Below, one piece after another: positions 28,153 through 37,607 of a DNA stretch of 64,000 nucleotides. Position numbers and translations under genes: made by a program. Within the stretch, counting starts at the first letter, position 1, and the number at the start of each line of letters is the position of its first letter. Under the pieces are notes generated by a model. It worked only from the letters and a program-made list of their open reading frames with translations. It ran no database searches and was not told the DNA's origin. This stretch comes from Fidelibacterota bacterium (GTDB lineage Bacteria; Fidelibacterota; UBA8477; JABMPR01): positions 68,028-132,027 of the forward strand of contig JAIPJF010000005.1 of the NCBI GenBank assembly GCA_021734325.1, given 5' to 3'.

Positions 28153-29673
28153 ATGAATATCATTGATAACAACATTTATGTAATTTTTGGTGCATCGGGA
28201 GATTTAACGAAGCGAAAGTTAGTCCCTGCTCTCTATTCCCTCTTTGTCCAAAATCAGCTCCCTGAAAACTTTGTTTTGCTTGGTGTTTCACGTTCGGAGT
28301 TTGGTGATAAAGAATTTAGAAGAATTATGAAATCGTCAATTAATGAGTTCATGGAAATCAACGATGGTACAATGATCGATGATTTTGTAAATAAATTATT
28401 TTACAAGACAATAAACTTTAATGAAATTGACTCTTATAAAAATCTAAAAGAAAAAATAATAGAACTAAGAACGAACCATAAAATAAATGGGAACACAATA
28501 TTTTATTTATCGACACCACCAAGTCTGTATGGCATAATTCCCCAAAATCTTGCTGCAGTTGGATTAAACAGTCAGGATGATGGATGGAAGAGGATAATCA
28601 TTGAGAAACCTTTCGGCTATGACCTGAAAACAGCATTAATACTAAAAGACCAACTGTTGAAGGATTGGACGGAGGAGCAAATATTCAGGATTGATCATTA
28701 TCTCGGAAAAGAAACTGTACAGAACCTTTTAGTAACAAGATTCGCGAATGGAATATTTGAACCGCTCTGGAATAGAAATTACATAAATCACATTGAGATT
28801 ACCTCTGCAGAAAGTATTGGTGTTGAAAAACGTGGTGGATATTATGAATCATCCGGTGCTTTGCGGGATATGGTTCAGAATCACCTGCTGCAGGTTGTCG
28901 GATTGATCGCAATGGAATCGCCATCATCATTAGAACCAATAGCCATACGAAATGAAATTTTAAAAGTGTTTCAATCATTTCATCCGATACAAAAGGAAGA
29001 CATAAAGAATATTGCAATTCGCGGTCAATATCTTGCCTCCAAAATTAAAGGCGCTCACATTCCCGGATATCGCGAAGAGGAGGGTGTAAAACCAGAATCT
29101 GTAACAGAAACCTATGCAGCATTAAAATTTTATATCGATAACTGGCGTTGGGGTGGCGTTCCATTCTATATCCGAGCCGGGAAGCGTTTGCCAACTCGCG
29201 TAACAGAAGTTGTCATTCACTTTAAACCTACCCCCCACGTTTTATTTTCTAAAAATGCAGTTTGGCAATCGGGTAATCAACTTGTCATACGCATTCAACC
29301 GGATGAAGGAATTTTACTAAAGTTTGGAATGAAAACACCAGGTACGGGCTTTGACGTGCAAAATGTAAACATGGATTTTCATTATTCTGATCTTTCGAAT
29401 CAAAGAATTCCATCTGCTTATGAACGCTTATTGCACGATATAATGAAAGGTGATGCGACGCTCTTTGCGAGAACTGAAGAAGTTTTGGAAGCATGGAAAT
29501 TCTTAGCGCCTGTCATTGATTGCTGGAAAAATGACAAAGATGTTCCCTTGTACGGTTATCCCGCCGGAACCTGGGGACCGGATAACGCCGATGTCTTGAT
29601 CGAAGGCAAAACAATGACTTGGCGGTATCCCTGTAAAAATCTATCCGATGATGGACTCTATTGTGAATTATAA
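28153..29673 (+). CDS. zwf: Glucose-6-phosphate 1-dehydrogenase
   Basis: FGASGDLTKRKLVPALY, RIDHYLGKETVQNLLVTRFAN, IRAGKRLPTRVTEV; track start 28132. Confidence 0.97.
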   Translation: MNIIDNNIYVIFGASGDLTKRKLVPALYSLFVQNQLPENFVLLGVSRSEFGDKEFRRIMKSSINEFMEINDGTMIDDFVNKLFYKTINFNEIDSYKNLKEKIIELRTNHKINGNTIFYLSTPPSLYGIIPQNLAAVGLNSQDDGWKRIIIEKPFGYDLKTALILKDQLLKDWTEEQIFRIDHYLGKETVQNLLVTRFANGIFEPLWNRNYINHIEITSAESIGVEKRGGYYESSGALRDMVQNHLLQVVGLIAMESPSSLEPIAIRNEILKVFQSFHPIQKEDIKNIAIRGQYLASKIKGAHIPGYREEEGVKPESVTETYAALKFYIDNWRWGGVPFYIRAGKRLPTRVTEVVIHFKPTPHVLFSKNAVWQSGNQLVIRIQPDEGILLKFGMKTPGTGFDVQNVNMDFHYSDLSNQRIPSAYERLLHDIMKGDATLFARTEEVLEAWKFLAPVIDCWKNDKDVPLYGYPAGTWGPDNADVLIEGKTMTWRYPCKNLSDDGLYCEL

Positions 29674-30388
29674 AATTCAGATCAGCAAATCGCTTGAAGA
29701 ACTTTCTGAAAAATTTGCCCAGCTTCTGATTGAAAAAGTAAATAGCAGCAAAAATATTTTTCATCTGGCCTTATCTGGTGGTACAACACCCAAAACCATA
29801 TATGAACATTTAGCTACACATCATCAAAGTACAATTATTTGGGATAAAGTAAAATTCTACTGGGGTGATGAACGGTGTGTTGCCCCCAATGATGCTGAAA
29901 GTAATTACAAAATGGCGATGGAATCCCTGCTTAGCGAGCTTCCGATCTCCGCTGGAAATATTTTTAGGATCAAAGGAGAAATTGATCCGTATCTCGCAGT
30001 AGACCATTACAGTTCACAAGTACTACAACAAATTAAAATTAAGAATAATTACCCAAGGTTTGATCTGATAATGCTTGGCGTGGGCGAGGATGGCCATACA
30101 GCCTCGATTTTCCCGAACCAGAAAGAATTATTACATTCGAAAAATATTTCAGCAATTGCTGTGCATCCGAGTAGCCGACAAAAACGAATTACGTTGACGG
30201 GAAGCGTCATAAACAATGCTTCAAACATTGTCTTTATCGCTACTGGAAAGAATAAGTCAAAAATTGTTGATAGCATAATTAATCAAAAGGATAATTATGA
30301 GGATTACCCGGCTTCATTCATTCGTCCGATAGATGGCGAGCTTTATTGGCTGCTGGATGAACATGCGGCTTCAGATTATTCAGATTGA
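29651..30388 (+). CDS. pgl: 6-phosphogluconolactonase
   Basis: LALSGGTTPKTIYEHL, FYWGDERCVAPNDAESNYKM, LGVGEDGHTASIFP; overlaps the zwf stop. Confidence 0.95.
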   Translation: MDSIVNYKIQISKSLEELSEKFAQLLIEKVNSSKNIFHLALSGGTTPKTIYEHLATHHQSTIIWDKVKFYWGDERCVAPNDAESNYKMAMESLLSELPISAGNIFRIKGEIDPYLAVDHYSSQVLQQIKIKNNYPRFDLIMLGVGEDGHTASIFPNQKELLHSKNISAIAVHPSSRQKRITLTGSVINNASNIVFIATGKNKSKIVDSIINQKDNYEDYPASFIRPIDGELYWLLDEHAASDYSD

Positions 30389-30543
30389 ATTGAGTGGCGG
30401 TATGTTATTGTTGCCGGGCATATTATGGACATAGTGGAGTTGACAATTGTGGCTGATATGAGGAAAAAATCTGTTGAAAGGGAAATACTCAAAGACGGGC
30501 TAAATCAGGTGGCCTACAAACTCTGAATAGTTGCCAGTGTCTA

Positions 30544-31320
30544 ATGAAGAGAAAAAAAGGAAGTATTATGAGGAAAATATCATTCTCATATAAAGTATAT
30601 ATAGGTTTAGTTCTGTTACTCTCGTGCTTGGCCGCTCTCAATATCTTTTTACCCCAGGGAGATTTCCTCCCACCCGATGTTGAGCAATCCATGCCTGCGT
30701 CACAACCGATCATGGCACTAGCAAATGCAGGAATCATGCTCATCCTATATGGAGGCTTGGGATGGATTGGCTTGGTGCTGGGACACAAAGTTGGTTTCCC
30801 AGATGTAATGGATTCCACTGTTTCAGCAAAACAAAGATTTCTCATTCCAGCTTTAGCAGGGATTGGAGTGGGGCTATTTTTTATAGGTTCTGATTTAATA
30901 CTTAGAAATTTCCATTCTCTTGGACCTTTACCCCATCCTCCCTTCCCAACCTCACTGGTTGCATCCACAATTGCAGGTATTGGAGAAGAGCTCATATTCA
31001 GGCTGTTTTTCGTTTCCTTCTGGTTTTGGCTCATCTATAAGATCATTCTCAAACAAAAATGGGAAACAACTGTGTTTTGGATGATTGTATTTTTATCAGC
31101 AATTGCATTCTCTGCTGGACATCTCCCTTCGGCCATGATTCTCCTCGGTGCTGATAATCCAACAGATTTGCCAGTACCAATTCTCATCGAGATATTTTTG
31201 TTAAATGGAACGCTTTCCATACTTGCAGCTTATTATTTACGCAAATATGGATATTTGGCTGCAGTAGGGATTCACTTTTGGACAGATATTATTTGGCATG
31301 TGATTTGGGGTCTATTTTAA
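30544..31320 (+). CDS. CPBP-family intramembrane metalloprotease (CAAX/abortive-infection type)
   Basis: Polytopic with EELIFR (EExxxR), FSAGH and HFWTDIIWH motifs. Confidence 0.85.
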   Translation: MKRKKGSIMRKISFSYKVYIGLVLLLSCLAALNIFLPQGDFLPPDVEQSMPASQPIMALANAGIMLILYGGLGWIGLVLGHKVGFPDVMDSTVSAKQRFLIPALAGIGVGLFFIGSDLILRNFHSLGPLPHPPFPTSLVASTIAGIGEELIFRLFFVSFWFWLIYKIILKQKWETTVFWMIVFLSAIAFSAGHLPSAMILLGADNPTDLPVPILIEIFLLNGTLSILAAYYLRKYGYLAAVGIHFWTDIIWHVIWGLF

Positions 31321-31325
31321 TCCAG

Positions 31326-31431
31326 TGGTTAACAAGTGTCTGATCACCTGCTTCCAAACGCTCCTTCCATATCGCGACCAGTCTGCGCTCGCCCTTCAGC
31401 ATGCAGTGGTAGCGTGCTTTGTTGTTAACCA
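31326..31431. repeat. 106-bp intergenic element bounded by perfect 10-bp terminal inverted repeats (TGGTTAACAA/TTGTTAACCA)
   Basis: TIRs at 31326-31335 and 31422-31431; minus-strand interior is an open coding-like frame. Confidence 0.6.
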
Positions 31432-31464
31432 GATCCGAGACCCTTCGACTCCGCTCAGGGTGAC
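31432..31464. repeat. VEGSR-type dispersed intergenic repeat (agatccgagacccttcgactccgctcagggtgac)
   Basis: Matches the widespread CCTTCGACTCCGCTCAGGGTGAC intergenic repeat type. Confidence 0.65.
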
Positions 31465-31499
31465 GAATTTGAAAACTTCCTACTACTAAATCTCCATTT

Positions 31500-32462
31500 T
31501 TAAATCTTAAATAATCTTCCCTGCCACGTGTCCCGATGGTTCAATTCCAGATCCATAAAATGGGTCAGTTTGGGAATATTATAGCCCCAGCGAGGAGCCA
31601 GCAGGATGTCATCAGGGGCGTCTCCGAACAGACGCTGGATAACAATATTCGGGTCCAATCGTTCCAGAATATCTGCCACCAGCTCAACATACTCATCTGC
31701 CTGGAACAGGGGAAAAGGCTCCTTTTGATAGCGATGGGCCAGGACCGTGTTCCTGACCACGTGGAGTTGATGGATCTTCAGGAAATCAAGCCCCAGATCA
31801 TTGGCTGCCAGACCAGTCTCCAGCATCATCTCTCTGGTTTCAACGGGAAATCCCAGGATGATATGACCAGCTACCTTGATCCCATATTGCTTGGTGAGTT
31901 CGACTGCCTTTACCACTGACTCATAATCATGACCGCGGTTCATCCAGTCCAGACTTCCATCATGGATGGATTCAATTCCGTATTCCAGGGTGACATTCAC
32001 CCTTTCATTCAATTTGGCCAGGTATTCGAGGAGTGCCTCATCCACACAATCACTGCGGGTCCCAATATCCAGACCTACCACATTCGGATAGTTGATCGCC
32101 TCTTCGTACAGGATCTTCAACTTGTTCAGCTCATCATAGGTATTGGAGTAAGCCTGGAAATAGGCAATGTACTTCTGCACATCATAGCGATCCACCATGA
32201 AGGGGATAGAGGCTTCCATCTGGGTCGGGACGTCCATATTCTGATCGATGTAATGGGGGACAAAACTGTCATTGTTGCAGTAGATGCAACCGCCGTAACC
32301 CTTACTTCCATCCCGGTTGGGACAGGTAAAACCGCCATGGAGGGAAACCTTGCGAACTTTTTCTCCATAGGTCTCCTGAAGGTAGTAATTATAGTTATGA
32401 TATCGTCGATTAAGCCAGATTTTAGCTTGATTTCCAGACTCCATTGGCGAATTTGCACTCAT
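31500..32462 (-). CDS. Radical SAM protein, YhcC/TIGR01212 family
   Basis: VSLHGGFTCPNRDGSKGYGGCIYCNNDSF cluster-binding region and overall family layout. Confidence 0.92.
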   Translation of the reverse strand: MSANSPMESGNQAKIWLNRRYHNYNYYLQETYGEKVRKVSLHGGFTCPNRDGSKGYGGCIYCNNDSFVPHYIDQNMDVPTQMEASIPFMVDRYDVQKYIAYFQAYSNTYDELNKLKILYEEAINYPNVVGLDIGTRSDCVDEALLEYLAKLNERVNVTLEYGIESIHDGSLDWMNRGHDYESVVKAVELTKQYGIKVAGHIILGFPVETREMMLETGLAANDLGLDFLKIHQLHVVRNTVLAHRYQKEPFPLFQADEYVELVADILERLDPNIVIQRLFGDAPDDILLAPRWGYNIPKLTHFMDLELNHRDTWQGRLFKI

Positions 32463-32543
32463 GATCTTATTTAATCATTTTTGTATAAATGTCGAGCGCC
32501 TTTTAAAATTAACGACAGCCTGTTTCAGTAGAAAGGAACATGC

Positions 32544-33455
32544 ATGAACGTCAGATATTTCAGCCTTTTGACCCTGGTTTCCATGCTCTGGGGTCAAAAT
32601 ATTATCGCCACCATTGAACATGAACCCATTGGCGAACAGAGCTCGCTTGTAAAGAGCAAAACATACGATGATGTCTACTGGGTCTCCAACGACTCAGGGG
32701 ATGACCCAGTCATTTTCCCCTTAAACGGTAAAGGTGAAATTATTATTCCCGGGTTCCTCAAAAAACACTATATAGAAGAGAATACAGATCCCTACCCCGG
32801 GGTAGATATCCTGGGAGCAGTTCACAGTGATTGGGAAACAATGGCACTATTAAACGATACCCTGATCATTGGGGATGTGGGGAATAACGGAAATGCCAGA
32901 CGTGATCTGGGGATTTATCTCATCCCTGAACCTAACCCTTTTGACGTGTACGCGACCCGCCCCCTGGGGTGGTATCCCGTGCGTTTTGAGGATCAGGATA
33001 AGTATCCACCAGATGAATGGGAATATGATTGTGAGGCGATTTTTACTTTTCAGGGGAAGATCTATTTTCTCACCAAGCACAGAGCTGACCAGCATATCTC
33101 CAAACCCGCCCCTGCAACCAAGCTCTATCGTATGGATACACGCCATACGGATCGGACAAATGTGCTCAAGCTGATCAATCGCAAGGAAAATTTGGGTGGT
33201 TGGGTGACAGCAGCTGACATTGCGCCTGATGAATCAGCCATGGTCATGTTGGCCCAAAATCCCCTGGCATCGACAATCTGGTATTTCCCCAGGCCAAAGG
33301 TGGGAGACGATTTCCTCGCCGAGAAACCGAAAAGATTTAATCTGGTGAAAGCTGACCAGGCTGAAGGGATCTGTTTTAAAGACCAGAACACCCTTATTGT
33401 CAGCAATGAACAAAGACAGTGGTTTGAGATATCCCTGAAAGATTTTTCAAAATAA
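32544..33455 (+). CDS. Hypothetical secreted protein, probable beta-propeller
   Basis: Signal peptide and repeated strand-like segments (DDVYWVSNDSGDDP, DWETMALLNDTLIIGDVGNN, DCEAIFTFQGKIYFLTKH). Confidence 0.6.
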   Translation: MNVRYFSLLTLVSMLWGQNIIATIEHEPIGEQSSLVKSKTYDDVYWVSNDSGDDPVIFPLNGKGEIIIPGFLKKHYIEENTDPYPGVDILGAVHSDWETMALLNDTLIIGDVGNNGNARRDLGIYLIPEPNPFDVYATRPLGWYPVRFEDQDKYPPDEWEYDCEAIFTFQGKIYFLTKHRADQHISKPAPATKLYRMDTRHTDRTNVLKLINRKENLGGWVTAADIAPDESAMVMLAQNPLASTIWYFPRPKVGDDFLAEKPKRFNLVKADQAEGICFKDQNTLIVSNEQRQWFEISLKDFSK

Positions 33456-33474
33456 GTAGGAGTCATCAAGTTTC

Positions 33475-36021
33475 ATGAAGTACGAAGCATTTACCCGACA
33501 AGCCAATCTGCGTTTCAGCGATTTCACCCTCGCCGGAGCGACTAAAAATTATGCCCCTGATCTGAAGCTGGAACCCATTCACACAGAATTGCATCTGTCT
33601 GTTGATGTCAAAGGGAGATCGGCAAGGGGCTATGCCCTGATCACGATTCGGGCCAACGTTGAAGGTGCAGATTCACTCGATCTGGATGCCGTTGATTTTA
33701 ATGACCTGCAGGTCAGTGATGTTGATGATAAAGGGTTGACCCATAATTACGATGGGAAGCAGATCAAACTGAAACTCAGCAAAACCTTGAAGGCGCAGGA
33801 CAAGCGGATGATCCGCATCGATTACAGCATTCAGGATCCCATCACAGGTTTGAAATTTTCCCAACCGGATGCCCGGCGTCCCGACTTCCCATTTTACGCA
33901 ATTACGGATAATGAAACGGAGCGCGCCCGATACTGGTTCCCCTGTGTGGATTTTCCCACGGTCCGTCCCCACATGGAATATTTCCTGAGCGCACCGGAAG
34001 CGTTGACTATCCTGGCCAATGGTGCCCTTGTCTCTGAAGAGATCAAAGATGGTATCAAGACTGCCCACTGGAGACTGAATTATCCCTGCCCAGCCTACCT
34101 GGCCTGCTTCGCTATTGGTGAGTTCTCAGAATATCAGGATGAACCTCTGAGGGATATGCCCATTGCCTACTATGCAGACAAATCCTATACACCGGAACAA
34201 CTGAAGCGCACCTTCGAGCCAACCCGCAAGATGCTCATCTGGATGGAAAAGAAACTGGGAATGGATTTCCCCTATCCCAAATATTTTCAGATTGCCGGTC
34301 GTGAGATTGGTGGTGCCATGGAGAATATTTCGCTGGTCACCTGGGATGACAAGTTCATGCTGGACGAGAACATGGCCAGGGAATGGAAATATATCATGGA
34401 CCTGATCAATGTGCATGAAATGTCCCACTCCTATTTTGGTGATGCTGTTGTATCCTACGATTTTGCCCATGTCTGGCTCAAAGAGAGCTGGGCGACCTAT
34501 ATTGAATCTGTCTGGTTGGAGGATTCAGAGGGTAAGGAGGCCATGGATTGGCAATTGGCCGAAGAAGCTCGCAGTTATATGGGTGAGGCAAAAAATAGTT
34601 ATGTAAGACCCATCATTACCAGAGAATATGATCATAGCTGGAACATGTTTGATCAGCATCTTTATCCCGGTGGTGCCTGGCGTTTGCACATGTTGAGACA
34701 ACTGGTGGGTGATGCGAAATTCTGGAAGGGTGTCCAGGATTATGTAAACAGTTATGCCGGAAGAACCGTCAAGTCAATTGACTTTCAACGCTGCATTGAA
34801 AAGCATTCAGGAATGAATCTGGACAGTTTTTTCGATACCTGGTTCTATTCAAAGGGTTATCCCATCCTAAACGTCGCTTTTGCCTATGATAAGGAAAAAG
34901 GTCGGGGGAAATTTACCGTTGAACAAAAACAAATGGACAAGGAAAAGGGTATTGGGCTCTTTGAAATGGATCTGGATCTGGCCTGGCAGGATGGTGCAGG
35001 GAAAGATCATGTAGAAACGGTCCACCTCAGCAAGGGTACCCACATCTTCCAGTTAAAGCTGGAAGAACCTGCCCATGTGAGTCTTGATCCAGAGATGAAG
35101 ACACTTTTCGAAGCTGAATTCAACACCGGCGACGACAAGCTGCTTCATCTCTTGAAGCATGGCCATACGGTAAGAGATCTGATGCAGGCTATCTCTGAAT
35201 TAGCAAGGACTGGGAAACGGAAAAACCTCCAGGCCATCCGTGATCATCTGAAATCAGAAAAGCACTGGGGTTTGAGGATTCACGCATACCGGGAATTGGG
35301 AACAGTTGGCAATGAGTATGCCTACGCCCACCTCGCCGAATTACTGGTCACTGAAACAGATCCCATGGTAATCGAAGCAGCAGCTGTGGCCTGTGGGAAA
35401 CAACGCCATCCAGTGCTCAGGGAGGCTATTCTGACCAAGTTGACGCAAAAACATTTACCCTATCGCGGACAGATGGCTCTGTTGAGCAGCCTGGGGAGCC
35501 AGAAGATTGAAGCTGATATTAAATTGCTGGAAGAATATGCTGGCAAAGATGGGTGGAGGAATCTGAATCGTGCCGGCGCCTATATCGGACTTGGTGCTTC
35601 TCACTCTGAAAAGGCTGTGGATGCTCTTCTATCCAAGATTGAGGATTCGGTGAATTTCTATGAGGAAAAGGTCGCTAGATTGACTGCCCTGAGTCAGATC
35701 AAGGACTGGGTGTCTCCCCATTTGAAGATACGAGTATCTGAAGCAATATGCGAAGCCACTAAGGACCCCAGTTATTTTGTTCATGTCAATGCAGCCCGCT
35801 TAATAGGAGCAACTGGAATTCAGGAAGGGTTGCCTTATTTGAAAGCCTTGATGAATCGGATTCCGGTCCAGGACCATCCCTTGTTAAAACGACAGATTCA
35901 GGCTCTCCAGGTTTCTGGCAATGCCTCAGAGACAAAAAAACTGCAAAAGCAGCTTGATGAACTTAGTGAGAAGTTGGCAGGCATGGAAAAACGTCTGCAG
36001 GAGGTTGAATCTGAAAAATAG
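33475..36021 (+). CDS. M1 family aminopeptidase with C-terminal HEAT-like region and coiled coil
   Basis: GGAMEN and a zinc-motif region (HEMSHSYFGDAVVSYDFAHVWLKESWATY), C-terminal LEKKL-type coiled coil. Confidence 0.93.
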   Translation: MKYEAFTRQANLRFSDFTLAGATKNYAPDLKLEPIHTELHLSVDVKGRSARGYALITIRANVEGADSLDLDAVDFNDLQVSDVDDKGLTHNYDGKQIKLKLSKTLKAQDKRMIRIDYSIQDPITGLKFSQPDARRPDFPFYAITDNETERARYWFPCVDFPTVRPHMEYFLSAPEALTILANGALVSEEIKDGIKTAHWRLNYPCPAYLACFAIGEFSEYQDEPLRDMPIAYYADKSYTPEQLKRTFEPTRKMLIWMEKKLGMDFPYPKYFQIAGREIGGAMENISLVTWDDKFMLDENMAREWKYIMDLINVHEMSHSYFGDAVVSYDFAHVWLKESWATYIESVWLEDSEGKEAMDWQLAEEARSYMGEAKNSYVRPIITREYDHSWNMFDQHLYPGGAWRLHMLRQLVGDAKFWKGVQDYVNSYAGRTVKSIDFQRCIEKHSGMNLDSFFDTWFYSKGYPILNVAFAYDKEKGRGKFTVEQKQMDKEKGIGLFEMDLDLAWQDGAGKDHVETVHLSKGTHIFQLKLEEPAHVSLDPEMKTLFEAEFNTGDDKLLHLLKHGHTVRDLMQAISELARTGKRKNLQAIRDHLKSEKHWGLRIHAYRELGTVGNEYAYAHLAELLVTETDPMVIEAAAVACGKQRHPVLREAILTKLTQKHLPYRGQMALLSSLGSQKIEADIKLLEEYAGKDGWRNLNRAGAYIGLGASHSEKAVDALLSKIEDSVNFYEEKVARLTALSQIKDWVSPHLKIRVSEAICEATKDPSYFVHVNAARLIGATGIQEGLPYLKALMNRIPVQDHPLLKRQIQALQVSGNASETKKLQKQLDELSEKLAGMEKRLQEVESEK

Positions 36022-36355
36022 AAATCAGATTATTTGGCTTCTAATCCCCCTGATCGCAGCTTTTTTTGTCCACTCATGCAGCAGTGAGTCTCGCGATCTG
36101 AAACTGGAAATGCAGATAAGTGAACTGATTTGTGATGATGGCCTGCACATCTTTGAAGGGCGTATTCTTGAGTTGGAGGGGATAAAATCTGTTACGGCCA
36201 ATATCGAAACAGGGAAAGTCATTATTACTTTCCATGAAAAATCAATCTCCGCTCAGGAGATCAAGACCCATCTTTCCGAATTTGGTTTTACCATAGATGG
36301 AGAAGCCGGAAACCAGATTGCCAGGAAACGACTACCCTCTTGTTGTCTGGAATAA
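36004..36355 (+). CDS. Small lipoprotein with HMA-like domain
   Basis: Lipobox-like AAFFVHSC; HMA-like beta-alpha-beta pattern GRILELEGIKSVTANIETGKVIITFHEKSISAQEIKTHLSEFGF. TTG start at 36004 proposed; track start 35921. Confidence 0.6.
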
Positions 36356-36370
36356 AATGAAAGACCTATT

Positions 36371-37516
36371 ATGAGTGTATCCATTTCCCAAAAAGAATTC
36401 AGATCCTTTTTTGAAGTTACGAATCATCGCCTTTACTTTAACCATGCTGCCTTTTCACCCTTGTCAAAACCGGTTGTCCAGGCCATGGATGCTTTTTTTG
36501 ATGTGAGACAAAAAGGGGACCCTAAAAGCTGGAGTGTTGCTGAGTCCCATGTTGAAGGTCTGAGGGAAAATTATGGCAAATTGATCGGTGCACCAGCATC
36601 CCGTATTGCACACATGTCCAATACAGTTACCGGTGTGAATGTTCTGGCAAATGGACTGGACTGGCACGCTGGAGATCATGTGCTGCTGTATGCTGATGAA
36701 TTCCCTTCCAATGTCATGCCCTTCCTCAACATGCGGGAAAAGGGAGTTGAGATTGAATTCCTGCGCAGTATCGATAGCCGAGTTTCGGTGGACCTGTTTG
36801 CAAAAGCCATAAGACCGGAGACGCGTCTCATCTCAGTCAGCAGCGTCCAGTACCTCACTGGTTATTATGCAAATCTGAAACAGCTTTCTGAATTGTGTCA
36901 GGCTCACAATATTCTTTTTTCAGTCGATGCCATTCAATCTGTGGGGATTATTCCTGTCAACGTCATCGATATGGGTATTGATTTCATGGCTGTAGGTGGT
37001 CACAAATGGATGATGTCACCTCTGGGAACAGGCTTTCTATATGTTACTGAGAATTTGCAGGCACAATTAAAATTGGCTTTTCGCGGCTATATGGGTCATG
37101 AGAACCCAGGTGATTATGGAAATTTTGAGCAAAAACTGAGTACAGATGCACGGCGATATGAATTGGGCGCATTTAATGCCGCGGCCATGGTCGGGGCAGA
37201 AAAAGCAACCGAACTTTTACTTGGCTGCGGGATTGAAGCTATTTATAAACATGTAGGTACCTTGATCGGTCATTTGAAGGATGGACTTCGTTCAACACCA
37301 TTTATACCCATGTACGATTTTCCAGAGCACGAGCGCAGTGGTATCTTCATGTTTACCCATAATGATCCAACACAGAACCAGACCGTCTTTGAAAAACTGA
37401 CAGCTGAAGGGGTAAATATTTCACTGCGTGGTGGCGGGATAAGATTTTCTCCCCATTACTACAACTCACTTGGCGAAGTGGACGAGCTTATTAGTTTGTT
37501 AACAGCAAATAATTAG
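36371..37516 (+). CDS. PLP-dependent aminotransferase class V
   Basis: NHAAFSPLSKPV, SVDAIQSVGIIPVNV, VGGHKWMMSPLGTGFLYV (PLP lysine). Confidence 0.9.
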   Translation: MSVSISQKEFRSFFEVTNHRLYFNHAAFSPLSKPVVQAMDAFFDVRQKGDPKSWSVAESHVEGLRENYGKLIGAPASRIAHMSNTVTGVNVLANGLDWHAGDHVLLYADEFPSNVMPFLNMREKGVEIEFLRSIDSRVSVDLFAKAIRPETRLISVSSVQYLTGYYANLKQLSELCQAHNILFSVDAIQSVGIIPVNVIDMGIDFMAVGGHKWMMSPLGTGFLYVTENLQAQLKLAFRGYMGHENPGDYGNFEQKLSTDARRYELGAFNAAAMVGAEKATELLLGCGIEAIYKHVGTLIGHLKDGLRSTPFIPMYDFPEHERSGIFMFTHNDPTQNQTVFEKLTAEGVNISLRGGGIRFSPHYYNSLGEVDELISLLTANN

Positions 37517-37607
37517 CAGGATCGGGAACCCATCAAGAGATGGGACTTATAACAGGATGTATTTTATCAACCTGCTGAAACAGTTAAGGAAGCAAAGGAG
37601 CTTACCC

